In this document: one piece after another, positions 1 to 6,555 of the stretch
Layout of the letters: each line of letters starts with the position of its first letter
Position numbering within the stretch: the stretch's first letter is position 1
Origin: Clostridiaceae bacterium
GTDB lineage: Bacteria; Bacillota; Clostridia; Lutisporales; Lutisporaceae
Direction: 5' to 3'
Assembly: GCA_003527145.1 (NCBI GenBank)
Contig: DPSW01000122.1
Location: 1 to 7,203, forward strand
DNA: 7,203 nucleotides
Program-made: the position numbers and the translations under genes
The notes under the pieces: model-generated
What the model was told of the DNA's origin: nothing
Database searches by the model: none
The model's input: only the letters and a program-made list of their open reading frames with translations

Positions 1-354
1 GATCCTTTTGATTGGTATGAGCTCCAGCGAAGAGGCGGCTTCCCCATATTCATGCAGATGTATCTTTCTAAGGGCGTGGCTGTGGAGGAGATTGTAAGAA
101 GGAACACCTCCATGGTTGCAAGGCATTTTGGAATTGAGCAAAGAGGAGAACTGAAAAAGGGCAGCTTTGCTGATATAGCAGTTATTGATCTTGAAAATTA
201 CAGATTCCCGTCTCCGAAGGAGATTGATTATAGAAAGCCCCTGACTATGGCAGATGGCGTTGATACGGTAATAGTCAACGGAAAAATAACCCTTGAAAAG
301 GGGCAATTGAAGTCAGCATATTCAGGAAAGGTTCTAAACAGGGATACAAAGTAA
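1..354 (+). CDS. D-aminoacylase-like amidohydrolase, C-terminal fragment
   Basis: This is the last 117 residues of a protein whose start lies left of the window; the frame is open from base 1 to a TAA at 352-354. Family enzymes (amidohydrolase superfamily, N-acyl-D-amino-acid deacylase / D-aminoacylase group) remove the acyl group from N-acyl-D-amino acids in the cytoplasm using zinc. Visible features are the helix VEEIVRRNTSMVARHFGI, then RGELKKGSFADIAVIDLEN, then a VNGKI segment and the terminal GKVL. These match the usual end of the family: the helix after the last active-site Asp, the 'G.l..GsfADi.viD' return to the small beta domain, the 'V.vNGk' strand, and a closing 'GkvL'. The metal and catalytic residues are upstream and cannot be checked, so a dihydroorotase- or hydantoinase-like relative is possible. 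The stop is 17 nt before the substrate-binding protein gene, which implies co-transcription and a shared role in handling peptides or acylated amino acids. Confidence 0.82.
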   Translation, partial: DPFDWYELQRRGGFPIFMQMYLSKGVAVEEIVRRNTSMVARHFGIEQRGELKKGSFADIAVIDLENYRFPSPKEIDYRKPLTMADGVDTVIVNGKITLEKGQLKSAYSGKVLNRDTK

Positions 355-371
355 AGGGAGGAATAGGAATT

Positions 372-2018
372 ATGAAGAAAAGGACAGCAGTATTATTGAC
401 AACTCTAATAGTTTTATTTTCATTTTTGGTTACTGCGTGCGGCGGGAACAGCCCCCAAAGCGCACAGCCGGCAGGCGAAAGCACTGCTGAGGTGAAGCCT
501 GCAGTAGGAGGGAGCCTGGTAGTGGGCATCACTGGAGATCCTTATAATCTGGCAACATGGTTATCTAATGATATGAATTCGTCAATGGTTATGAATCTTG
601 CACTGCCGCCTTTGATGGCTACGGATAGCAAGGGAAATAAAGTGCCCTATATATTGAAGAGCTGTGATATAAGCTCTGATGCAAAGGTTTATACAGTGAC
701 ATTGCATGATGGACTCACATGGCATGACGGCAAGGAATTCACCTCTGAAGATATGGCTTTTACTGCAGAATATCTTGTAAAGCATAAGCTGGGATATGGA
801 TTAGATATGTATTCCAATGTGGAGAAAACAGAGATCGTCGACAAGACTACTTTGAAATACTATCTGAAAAGCCCCCAGGTCAACTTTATGTCTCAGGTAG
901 GCTTCTGGATAGATGTGATGCCGAAACATATTTATGAAAATGTGGATGACCCGGCTAATTTTGAATACAATGGGGTAGGCTACGGCCCGTATAAGCTGAA
1001 GGAATATAAAAAAGGCGAATATTATTCCTTTGAAAGGGTTGAAAATTGGGCTTTAGCCAATGACGGGCAGGGCGCTTATATAGAAAACATCACCTTCAGG
1101 GTCTTCCCGGATGCTAATGCTCTGGTGCTTGCAATGAAGAATGGAGAAGTCAATGTATCAGGCTCAGCGCTGCCTATAGCAGCCCAAAAGCAGCTGGAAT
1201 CCACACCGGATAAATTTGGGATAAAAAAGGTGAACTCACTGGGTTACGGATACTTTGCATTCAGCTACAAGAATGAATTGCTAAAAGACTTTAATGTTCG
1301 CAAAGCCATAGCCATGACCATCGACAGAGATGCCCTTGTAAACACTGCAATGCAGGGCGGGGCAATAAAAATGGAAACACCTATATCACCTGTTTTTGAA
1401 GATCTTGTAAAATCAGATATAAAATTCCCTGCTTTTGATGTAGAGGGTGCCAAGAATCTTCTTGAATCCTCCGGATATACTGATAAGGACAATGATGGGG
1501 TAAGGGAGTCAGCTACAGGCAAAAAACTGGAATTTGAATTGATATATCGTACTACTACTGCTAATATTGACCCCATTGCCAACGTATTTAAGGCCAATGC
1601 AGAAAAGGCAGGCATAAAGATAAACCTTAAGCCTGTTGATCCTGCCACATATACTGACAGGGTTACAAAGCAGAGAAACTTCGATATAAACGTTATAGAC
1701 TGGGGTGTAATAGACGACCCGGATTCCTCTTTGAGCACTGTATATGCTTCCAATGCCCAGCTCAACTTTATGAATTATAAAAATGAGAAAATGGATGAAT
1801 TGCTTGCAAAATCTACCCAAGAACCAAGCTATGAAAACCGTATAAAGCTTATGGATGAATTCCAGAAGGAATATGTAAATGAGCTTCCTGCGATTAACAC
1901 ATGGGTAAGGGTCAATGCTTACGGCTATTCAAAGGACTTTGAAGGCTGGGATTTGACTCCCGGGCTTTATGGGGTATTGGATGCAAAGGATATAGTCAAG
2001 GTTTATAAAGTAAAATAG
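372..2018 (+). CDS. ABC transporter substrate-binding lipoprotein, family 5 (peptide type)
   Basis: This 548-residue protein is the extracellular receptor of an oligopeptide/dipeptide-type ABC importer. Residues 1-22 form a lipoprotein signal peptide (positive MKKR, a hydrophobic core, then the lipobox VTAC), so Cys23 should be lipidated and anchor the protein outside the membrane. A Ser/Gly/Pro-rich linker follows to about residue 46. Family-5 signatures are LHDGLTWHDGKEFTSEDM (111-128), GYGPYKLKEY (203-212), the hinge-region VRKAIAMTIDRDAL (309-322), and a C-terminal YVNELPAINTWV segment (501-512). Residues 371-377 (DKDNDGV) look like a calcium-loop Asp pattern and are common in this family. 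Length is typical. The ATG is 10 nt after GGGAGG (356-361). No permease or ATPase gene follows; they may lie upstream or elsewhere. Ligand cannot be read from sequence; flanking dipeptidase and D-aminoacylase genes suggest a small peptide. Nickel or other family-5 ligands are less likely given the context. Confidence 0.93.
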   Translation: MKKRTAVLLTTLIVLFSFLVTACGGNSPQSAQPAGESTAEVKPAVGGSLVVGITGDPYNLATWLSNDMNSSMVMNLALPPLMATDSKGNKVPYILKSCDISSDAKVYTVTLHDGLTWHDGKEFTSEDMAFTAEYLVKHKLGYGLDMYSNVEKTEIVDKTTLKYYLKSPQVNFMSQVGFWIDVMPKHIYENVDDPANFEYNGVGYGPYKLKEYKKGEYYSFERVENWALANDGQGAYIENITFRVFPDANALVLAMKNGEVNVSGSALPIAAQKQLESTPDKFGIKKVNSLGYGYFAFSYKNELLKDFNVRKAIAMTIDRDALVNTAMQGGAIKMETPISPVFEDLVKSDIKFPAFDVEGAKNLLESSGYTDKDNDGVRESATGKKLEFELIYRTTTANIDPIANVFKANAEKAGIKINLKPVDPATYTDRVTKQRNFDINVIDWGVIDDPDSSLSTVYASNAQLNFMNYKNEKMDELLAKSTQEPSYENRIKLMDEFQKEYVNELPAINTWVRVNAYGYSKDFEGWDLTPGLYGVLDAKDIVKVYKVK

Positions 2019-2041
2019 GAAACCCCCCCCAAATATATATT

Positions 2042-2094
2042 GGAGTTCAAAGAAGGATATGAGCCAGATATAATCCGTTCATATCCTTCGCTCC
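2042..2094 (+). promoter_or_regulatory. Intercistronic stem-loop (processing, attenuation or mRNA-stabilising element)
   Basis: Perfect 11-nt inverted repeat: GAAGGATATGA at 2052-2062 pairs with TCATATCCTTC at 2079-2089. The stem can extend inward by one G-T and one C-G pair (2063/2078, 2064/2077), leaving a 12-nt loop. An outer GGAG (2042-2045) can pair with CTCC (2091-2094) across an asymmetric bulge. There is no T tract directly after the stem; the nearest is T5 at 2109-2113, so it is not a canonical intrinsic terminator. Stem-loops after binding-protein genes often let that gene be expressed above the downstream genes by protecting the 3' end of its mRNA; that role is inferred. It ends 32 nt before the dipeptidase Shine-Dalgarno. 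Confidence 0.6.
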
Positions 2095-2125
2095 TAAGTT
2101 GTGATCAATTTTTAAGCGGCATTAC

Positions 2126-2131
2126 AGGAGG
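2126..2131 (+). promoter_or_regulatory. Shine-Dalgarno that fixes the first M19 start
   Basis: A full AGGAGG sits 7 nt before the ATG at 2139. It decides the start in favour of 2139 over the longer frame from TTG at 2040. The downstream paralogue begins at the equivalent residue, which supports the same choice. Confidence 0.85.
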
Positions 2132-2138
2132 CATAAGT

Positions 2139-3335
2139 ATGAAAAAAGGATATAAGGGCTACAGGTCATATCAATACCTGGAGAAGGATTTAGATTATAA
2201 GGGGTTCAAGCTATCGAAAGAGATCGATAGAGTGGAGCCGTATTTGATTCCGTTGACGGATGAGGAAGAAAAGAGAGCAGAGGCTATCATTAACAATAAT
2301 ATAGTCATATCTCTTCATGATCATCCTACCATCATACCTGAAGACGTGAATGAACTGATGAGTTATGAGAGAGAAGGCAGAGAAGCTACGGCTTTTGAAG
2401 GTTTAGCACACTCTTGCCTTGATGCGATTTTTGACAATATGATGGACGGCACCTGCGTCATAGGCTCTAAAGCCGGATGGAAGTGGATTGATGTAATACA
2501 TGATATGGGCATGAGATCCTGCGATATAGCCCATCAGGATTTCTTGATCAAGGGCAGCAATATAGATGATATCTATAAGGCTAAAGCTGAGGGGAAGATT
2601 GCATGGTTCATTTCCCTTGAAAGCGCTACAATGATTGAAAATGAGCTGGACAGGATAGAGATATTATACGGTCTCGGCGCCAGGATGATGGGAATAGCAT
2701 ATAGTGAATCAAACTCCTTGGGCTCCGGCCTAAAGGAAAAGAATGACGGCGGCCTCACGGCCTTCGGACGCCAAGCAGTGGAACGCATGAACAAGGTGGG
2801 GATGGCTATCGATGTATCCCACACCGGGGATAAGACTGCTATGGATACTATAAAAGCGAGCAGCAAGCCCATATTCATAAGCCATATAGGAGCGAGAGCA
2901 TTATGGGATATGAAGAGATTGAAGCCGGATGATGTTTTTAGGGCCTGCGCGGATAAAGGCGGAGTCATAGGCATTGAGGCGGCTCCTCATACGACGATCA
3001 CAAGAAAACATCCGAGGCATGATATAGATTCCTACATGGAGCACTTTGAATATATAAAGGATCTGGTGGGTATAGACTATGTTGCCTTTGGTCCTGATGC
3101 TTTATTCGGCGACCATGTGGGCTTGCATGACCTTTTCAGCAGCAATATGTCTATAGCCGAAAATACCGCAGGCCGCAGCATTGACAGGATTGAGTATGTA
3201 AAAGGCCTGGAGAATCCTGCCGAAGCATCGCAGAACATCGTGAGATGGCTTGTGAAGCATGGCTACTCCGATGAGGAGATAGGCAAGGTACTGGGTAAAA
3301 ACGTTATAAGGGTTTTAAAGCAGGCTTGGAGCTAA
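2139..3335 (+). CDS. M19-family dipeptidase (renal/membrane dipeptidase-like), paralogue 1
   Basis: This 398-residue protein has no signal peptide and should be cytoplasmic. M19 enzymes are binuclear zinc dipeptidases of TIM-barrel fold that split dipeptides, often tolerating a D-residue at the C-terminal position. Visible family signatures: metal site at His60 and His62 (LHDHP), bridging Glu161 (SLESA), GGLTAFG (204-210), MNKVGMAIDVSH with His228, FISHIGARAL with His249, Arg260 before LKPDDV, GGVIGI (274-279), and FGPD with Asp320. The spacing His228-His249-Arg260 (21 and 11) equals that of renal dipeptidase His198-His219-Arg230. Two departures: the usual HxD is HxH, and the substrate-binding His152 position is Tyr188 (AYSESN). 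An N-terminal extension of about 40 residues with YQYLEK precedes the barrel and is shared with the next gene. Start is set by AGGAGG at 2126-2131. Family is secure; dipeptidase activity is inferred and another amide hydrolase activity is possible. Confidence 0.9.
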   Translation: MKKGYKGYRSYQYLEKDLDYKGFKLSKEIDRVEPYLIPLTDEEEKRAEAIINNNIVISLHDHPTIIPEDVNELMSYEREGREATAFEGLAHSCLDAIFDNMMDGTCVIGSKAGWKWIDVIHDMGMRSCDIAHQDFLIKGSNIDDIYKAKAEGKIAWFISLESATMIENELDRIEILYGLGARMMGIAYSESNSLGSGLKEKNDGGLTAFGRQAVERMNKVGMAIDVSHTGDKTAMDTIKASSKPIFISHIGARALWDMKRLKPDDVFRACADKGGVIGIEAAPHTTITRKHPRHDIDSYMEHFEYIKDLVGIDYVAFGPDALFGDHVGLHDLFSSNMSIAENTAGRSIDRIEYVKGLENPAEASQNIVRWLVKHGYSDEEIGKVLGKNVIRVLKQAWS

Positions 3336-3376
3336 ACTATATTTCATGATTAAAAAGTGTTTAGGAGGTTCTAACA

Positions 3377-4582
3377 ATGGGAATTAATAAGAAATATGAC
3401 GGTTATGAAGCATATCAATACTTGGAGAAGGGCAAAGATTACAAGGCCTTCAAGTTTCCGAAGGGTGTGGGAAGAGTGCCTGAATACTATCTGCCCCTTA
3501 ATGCGGAGCAGGAAAAACGTGCTGCGGAAATCGCTGAAAAGTATATTTTCATATCATTGCATGAGCATCCTGTATTTTTTCCGGAGGATTTGGGACAGAT
3601 ATTCGAGTATAATAGAGAGGGAAGACAAGCAGCAGCTTATGAAGCATTATCAAAATCATACCTTGACGTTGTCTTTGACAACCTGATGGATGGAACATGC
3701 ACAATATCCTCAAAAAACGGCTGGAAATGGAATGATGTGCTTCATGATCTGGGGATGAGGCTTTGCGATCTGGCCCATCAGGATTTTGTGATCCGCTGTG
3801 AGAAGGTGGATGATATGGTAAGGGCACATAGGGAAGGAAAGGTAGCTCTGGTTCCCACCGTGGAAGGTGCCGCAATTCTGGAAAATGAGGTCGAGCGTGT
3901 AGAGATACTATATGGCTTTGGCGTAAGGATGATGGGAATAACATATAGCGAAGCCAATTCATTGGGCTCCGGCTTGAAGGAAAAGAATGACGGAGGTCTC
4001 ACAGCCTTAGGATATAAGGTTGTGGAGAGGATGAACAAGGTAGGTATGGCAATAGATTGCTCACATGTGGGAGACAATACTACCATGGATGTAATCGAAG
4101 TGAGCACTAAGCCCGTATTCCTGTCCCATTGCGGTGCAAGAGCAATTTGGAACAGCAGGAGGCTGAAGCCTGATCATGTCCTTAAGGCTTGCGCTGACAA
4201 GGGCGGTGTCATAGGTATAGAAGCTGCACCCCATACAACTCTTACGGTGAATAATCCGGAACATTCCATCGATTCCTTTATGGAGCATTTTGAATATATA
4301 AAGGATCTGGTGGGGATAGACCATGTCGCCTTTGGCCCGGATACTCTATACGGGGATCATGTAGGACTGCATCATGCATTTGCTTCTAATTTATCGATAA
4401 GAAGCTCCCATGAAGGCTCGGCAGAATTCAGCGAGGTGGAATATGTGAGGGGCCTGGAGAACCCGACAGAGGCATCCATAAACATTGTAAGATGGCTTGT
4501 TAAGCACAATTATTCCGACAAGGATATAGAAAAAGTGTTAGGCGGAAATATCATCAGAGCACTGAAGGATACCTGGATATAA
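3377..4582 (+). CDS. M19-family dipeptidase-like protein, paralogue 2
   Basis: This 401-residue cytoplasmic protein is a tandem paralogue of the preceding gene: 70 of 100 residues match between positions 163-262 here and 161-260 there, and the two align nearly end to end with one single-residue gap near the C terminus. The same M19 signatures occur: His62 and His64 (LHEHP), Glu163 (TVEGAA), Tyr190 at the usual substrate-His position, GGLTALG, His230 (IDCSH), His251 (LSHCGARA), Arg262 (RRLKPD), and Asp322 (FGPD). Key residues are therefore all retained and neither copy looks degenerate. Differences gather in the first 60 residues and in a loop at about 338-353 just before EYVRGLENP, which could change specificity or allow a mixed oligomer. 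The ATG is 8 nt after AGGAGG (3363-3368), and 41 nt separate it from the first copy, with no terminator or promoter seen between, so the pair is probably co-transcribed. A role in splitting a dipeptide delivered by the upstream transporter is inferred. Confidence 0.9.
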   Translation: MGINKKYDGYEAYQYLEKGKDYKAFKFPKGVGRVPEYYLPLNAEQEKRAAEIAEKYIFISLHEHPVFFPEDLGQIFEYNREGRQAAAYEALSKSYLDVVFDNLMDGTCTISSKNGWKWNDVLHDLGMRLCDLAHQDFVIRCEKVDDMVRAHREGKVALVPTVEGAAILENEVERVEILYGFGVRMMGITYSEANSLGSGLKEKNDGGLTALGYKVVERMNKVGMAIDCSHVGDNTTMDVIEVSTKPVFLSHCGARAIWNSRRLKPDHVLKACADKGGVIGIEAAPHTTLTVNNPEHSIDSFMEHFEYIKDLVGIDHVAFGPDTLYGDHVGLHHAFASNLSIRSSHEGSAEFSEVEYVRGLENPTEASINIVRWLVKHNYSDKDIEKVLGGNIIRALKDTWI

Positions 4583-4598
4583 TCGGACATAATCAACT

Positions 4599-4617
4599 CG
4601 TTGTACTATATACAACG
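4599..4617. repeat. Perfect inverted repeat, possible operator or small hairpin
   Basis: CGTTGTA (4599-4605), a 5-nt spacer, then TACAACG (4611-4617). It begins 16 nt after the stop of the second M19 gene. No T tract follows, so a terminator is unlikely. The TTGTA...TACAA symmetry is of the kind bound by dimeric regulators such as GntR-type repressors, but this is only a resemblance. Confidence 0.45.
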
Positions 4618-4637
4618 CATTAAATATTCTATATAGC

Positions 4638-4657
4638 TGTTATGCTGACGGATAACA
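4638..4657. repeat. Short inverted repeat TGTTAT-N8-ATAACA
   Basis: Six-base arms at 4638-4643 and 4652-4657 with an 8-nt spacer. The arms are short and the DNA is AT-rich, so chance is possible. The position, about 90 nt before the M28-like start, would suit an operator or activator site. No known binding consensus is recognised. Confidence 0.25.
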
Positions 4658-4734
4658 TTATTGCTGTAAAATCTTTTTCACGTTTATATATAGTTGATAA
4701 CTATTGCTAGTGTTACAAGGATAAGACTTTGTGT

Positions 4735-4740
4735 AGGAGG
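4735..4740 (+). promoter_or_regulatory. Shine-Dalgarno that fixes the M28-like start
   Basis: AGGAGG lies 6 nt before ATG at 4747. A longer frame from TTG at 4729 would place this ribosome binding site inside the coding sequence and adds only six residues (MCRRDY) unrelated to the family, so 4747 is taken as the start. Confidence 0.87.
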
Positions 4741-4746
4741 GATTAT

Positions 4747-6489
4747 ATGCTGACTTTAGAAGAAAAATCGATTCTCGAAGAAATCAGCTTTGAAGAGCCG
4801 AAGATGCTTTTGTATAAATTTAATAATCTCATACGGCAATCGGGCAGCGAAGACGAAAGAAAGGCTGCTTACTATATAGGGGAGAGATTGGCCGGCTTCG
4901 GCATGGACTATGAAATCTTATGGCCGGAAATATACCTGAGCACTCCGGTAAAAGCTGAATTGAAAATAATCGGGCAAAATGAGGAAATCAATGTAAAGAC
5001 TCCCTCCTATTCAATGTCTACCGGCGACAAATGGGTGGACGGAGAGCTGATCTATGCATCCAGCTACCGGCCGCCTTATGCCACCGACGAGTTTGAGTAC
5101 AAGCTCCGGTTTGAGAGCGATCCCAAGGGTAAGATCGTCATATGCGATGGAATACCTTCTCCGGATAAGGTGAATGACATAATAAGCAATAAAGGCGTTG
5201 CAGCCATCTTTGTTCAGTCAGGAGAAAGGATTCACGAAGGAATATGCACCTCAGTATGGGGAAGTCCCGGATATGAAGACTTGGCAAATATAAACAGGAT
5301 ACCTGTGGTGTCTGTCAATAAACCTGACGGCAAAAGGCTTATAGAGAGTTTAAAAGAGAACAAGGTCAGGGCGGCACTGAGGACCCTGCTGGACGACGGC
5401 TGGAGGAAGTGCCCGCTGGTTTTGACCAAGATACCCGGCTGTGAAAGCCCGGAAAAATTCCTATTGCTGCACGGGCACATGGATTCATGGCATAAAGGCA
5501 TAGGAGATAATGCTTTGGGAAATGCGACCATGCTTGAAATAGCCAGAGTGCTTCAAAATAACCGGAGCAAACTGAAAAAAAGCGTTTGGATAGCATGGTG
5601 GCCCGGACATTCTACGGGCAGGTATGCAGGGTCCACCTGGTTTGCGGATCAATTTGCAATGGAATTTCACGACAACTGCATTGCACAAGTAAATTGCGAA
5701 TCCACCGGGTGTGTCAATGCAAGCACCTATGACGGGATCATGTGGACTGAAGACATGGATGATTTTTGCAGAGAAATAGTTGTGAGCGTGACGGGCATAG
5801 AACCGAAATGGACAAGGCCTCACCGTGCGGGTGATTATTCCTTTAATAACATAGGTATTTCCTCATTCTTCATGCTCAGCTCTACCATAAGCAGAGAAAA
5901 GATGGAGAAGCTGGGTTACTACGAGGTATACGGATGCGGCGGGAATATAGAGTGGCATACAGAAAACGATGATATGAGCATCGTGGATGAAAAAATTTTT
6001 CTCAGAGATACAAAGCTTTATTTAGCGGGAATATATAAAATGCTCAATGGGTCTTTGCTTCCCGTAAATATCAAAAAACTTCTGGAGTCTATGAAAGTCT
6101 ACCTTCATGAATACCAGACAGCAGCAGGTGACAGCTTTGACTTTCAAATTGTTTTCGATGAGCTGGAAAACCTGGAGCTGTTGGTTGAGGAATTCTATGA
6201 TAAAGTCGGCAAATATCGGGATGACAGTCAAAAAAGCGATATGATCTGCAATACCATCCTCAGGATCGTGAGGAAGCTCATCAGGATCAATTATACCAGC
6301 AGACAGGAATTTAGACATGATCCCGCGGCAATGATGCCGCCTATACCGGATCTGGCTCCTGTCCTGATGCTCAACGGCATGAGCAATACGGATCAGAAAT
6401 TTTTGGTCACTCAGCTTATAAGGGCCAGAAACAGAGTGCTTCATGCTCTTAGGGAATGCAGGCAGATAATTATGGATGTCTCATTATAA
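4747..6489 (+). CDS. M28-family metallopeptidase-like protein with PA insert
   Basis: This 580-residue protein has no signal peptide and is presumably cytoplasmic. Its layout resembles glutamate carboxypeptidase II / transferrin-receptor-type M28 proteins: an N-terminal part with SEDERKAAYYIGERL (34-48), a PA-like insert at about 95-215 (KGKIVICDG, then GVAAIFVQSG), the catalytic domain at about 220-435, and a helical C-terminal domain at about 440-580. Candidate metal ligands are His244 and Asp246 (GHMDSW), Asp254 (GIGDNALGN), Glu318 (NCES) and His404 (EWHTENDD). The family's Glu-Glu pair, a catalytic base plus a ligand, should fall in the strand VWIAWWPGHSTGRYAGS (280-296), where instead His288-Ser289 are found. 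The change sits in an otherwise intact, well-ordered protein, so it looks like a subfamily trait and not decay. It may be an aminopeptidase or carboxypeptidase with a shifted mechanism, or an enzyme acting on another amide. The neighbours suggest peptide catabolism. Family confidence is high, activity uncertain. Confidence 0.85.
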   Translation: MLTLEEKSILEEISFEEPKMLLYKFNNLIRQSGSEDERKAAYYIGERLAGFGMDYEILWPEIYLSTPVKAELKIIGQNEEINVKTPSYSMSTGDKWVDGELIYASSYRPPYATDEFEYKLRFESDPKGKIVICDGIPSPDKVNDIISNKGVAAIFVQSGERIHEGICTSVWGSPGYEDLANINRIPVVSVNKPDGKRLIESLKENKVRAALRTLLDDGWRKCPLVLTKIPGCESPEKFLLLHGHMDSWHKGIGDNALGNATMLEIARVLQNNRSKLKKSVWIAWWPGHSTGRYAGSTWFADQFAMEFHDNCIAQVNCESTGCVNASTYDGIMWTEDMDDFCREIVVSVTGIEPKWTRPHRAGDYSFNNIGISSFFMLSSTISREKMEKLGYYEVYGCGGNIEWHTENDDMSIVDEKIFLRDTKLYLAGIYKMLNGSLLPVNIKKLLESMKVYLHEYQTAAGDSFDFQIVFDELENLELLVEEFYDKVGKYRDDSQKSDMICNTILRIVRKLIRINYTSRQEFRHDPAAMMPPIPDLAPVLMLNGMSNTDQKFLVTQLIRARNRVLHALRECRQIIMDVSL

Positions 6490-6492
6490 AAA

Positions 6493-6521
6493 TAGACTTA
6501 ATAGCTGATAAAATGTATAAT
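6493..6521 (+). promoter_or_regulatory. Putative sigma-A promoter for the regulator-like gene
   Basis: A consensus -10 TATAAT at 6516-6521 lies 17 nt after TAGACT (6493-6498), which matches 4 of 6 bases of the -35 consensus. It lies entirely in the spacer after the M28-like stop, and transcription would begin near 6528, leaving a leader of about 28 nt. This suggests the downstream gene has its own promoter in addition to read-through from the catabolic genes. Confidence 0.5.
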
Positions 6522-6542
6522 AGAAGTTAAAAAACATGGCAC

Positions 6543-6547
6543 TGGAG
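6543..6547 (+). promoter_or_regulatory. Shine-Dalgarno of the regulator-like gene
   Basis: TGGAG lies 8 nt before ATG at 6556. It is weaker than the sites of the enzyme genes, consistent with lower translation. A GTG at 6547 is in frame but overlaps this site and is not preferred. Confidence 0.6.
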
Positions 6548-6555
6548 TGTTCCCA

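Larger units (their letters stand above)
2019..2138 (+). other. Spacer between binding-protein and first dipeptidase genes
   Basis: This 120-nt spacer holds no gene. It starts with a run of eight C (2023-2030) and a short AT alternation, then a strong stem-loop (2042-2094, listed separately), a T5 tract at 2109-2113, and the Shine-Dalgarno of the dipeptidase gene. An in-frame TTG at 2040 would extend the dipeptidase reading frame through the hairpin, but it has no ribosome binding site and no match in the downstream paralogue, so I treat the region as untranslated. Confidence 0.75.
4583..4746 (+). other. Spacer upstream of the M28-like gene
   Basis: This 164-nt AT-rich stretch contains no gene. 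It holds a perfect 7-bp inverted repeat (4599-4617), a weaker TGTTAT/ATAACA pair (4638-4643 and 4652-4657), a near-palindrome around 4698-4715, and the Shine-Dalgarno of the next gene. An extended -10-like TGTTATGCT lies at 4638-4646 but has no -35 box at the right distance. TTGATA at 4694-4699 resembles a -35 but has no good -10 after it. A separate promoter is plausible from the length of the gap but not demonstrated. Confidence 0.55.

Noticed and set aside
1265..1765. Antisense frame of 166 codons opposite the binding-protein gene
   Set aside because: It is a shadow of a well-supported gene with clear family motifs; the hydrophobic residues come from reverse-complemented coding bias.
2040..2138. 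N-terminal extension of the first M19 protein from TTG at 2040
   Set aside because: It has no ribosome binding site, runs through the stem-loop, and has no counterpart in the paralogue, while ATG 2139 has an ideal AGGAGG.
2573..2974. Long antisense frame opposite the first M19 gene, with a similar one at 3778-4107 opposite the second
   Set aside because: The two resemble each other only because they are antisense to homologous coding DNA; no ribosome binding site or recognised motif was seen.
4599..4617. Intrinsic terminator after the second M19 gene
   Set aside because: The stem is 7 bp and AT-containing, and it is followed by CATTAAATATT, not a T tract.
4650..4664. Sigma-54-like -24/-12 element (GG ... 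TTGC) upstream of the M28-like gene
   Set aside because: The GG and GC are separated by 11 nt instead of the strict 10, and the -24 box lacks the TGGCA consensus.
6537..6552. TGGCAC as a sigma-54 -24 box before the regulator-like gene
   Set aside because: The -12 GC is absent (TT at the required place), and the site overlaps the Shine-Dalgarno region.
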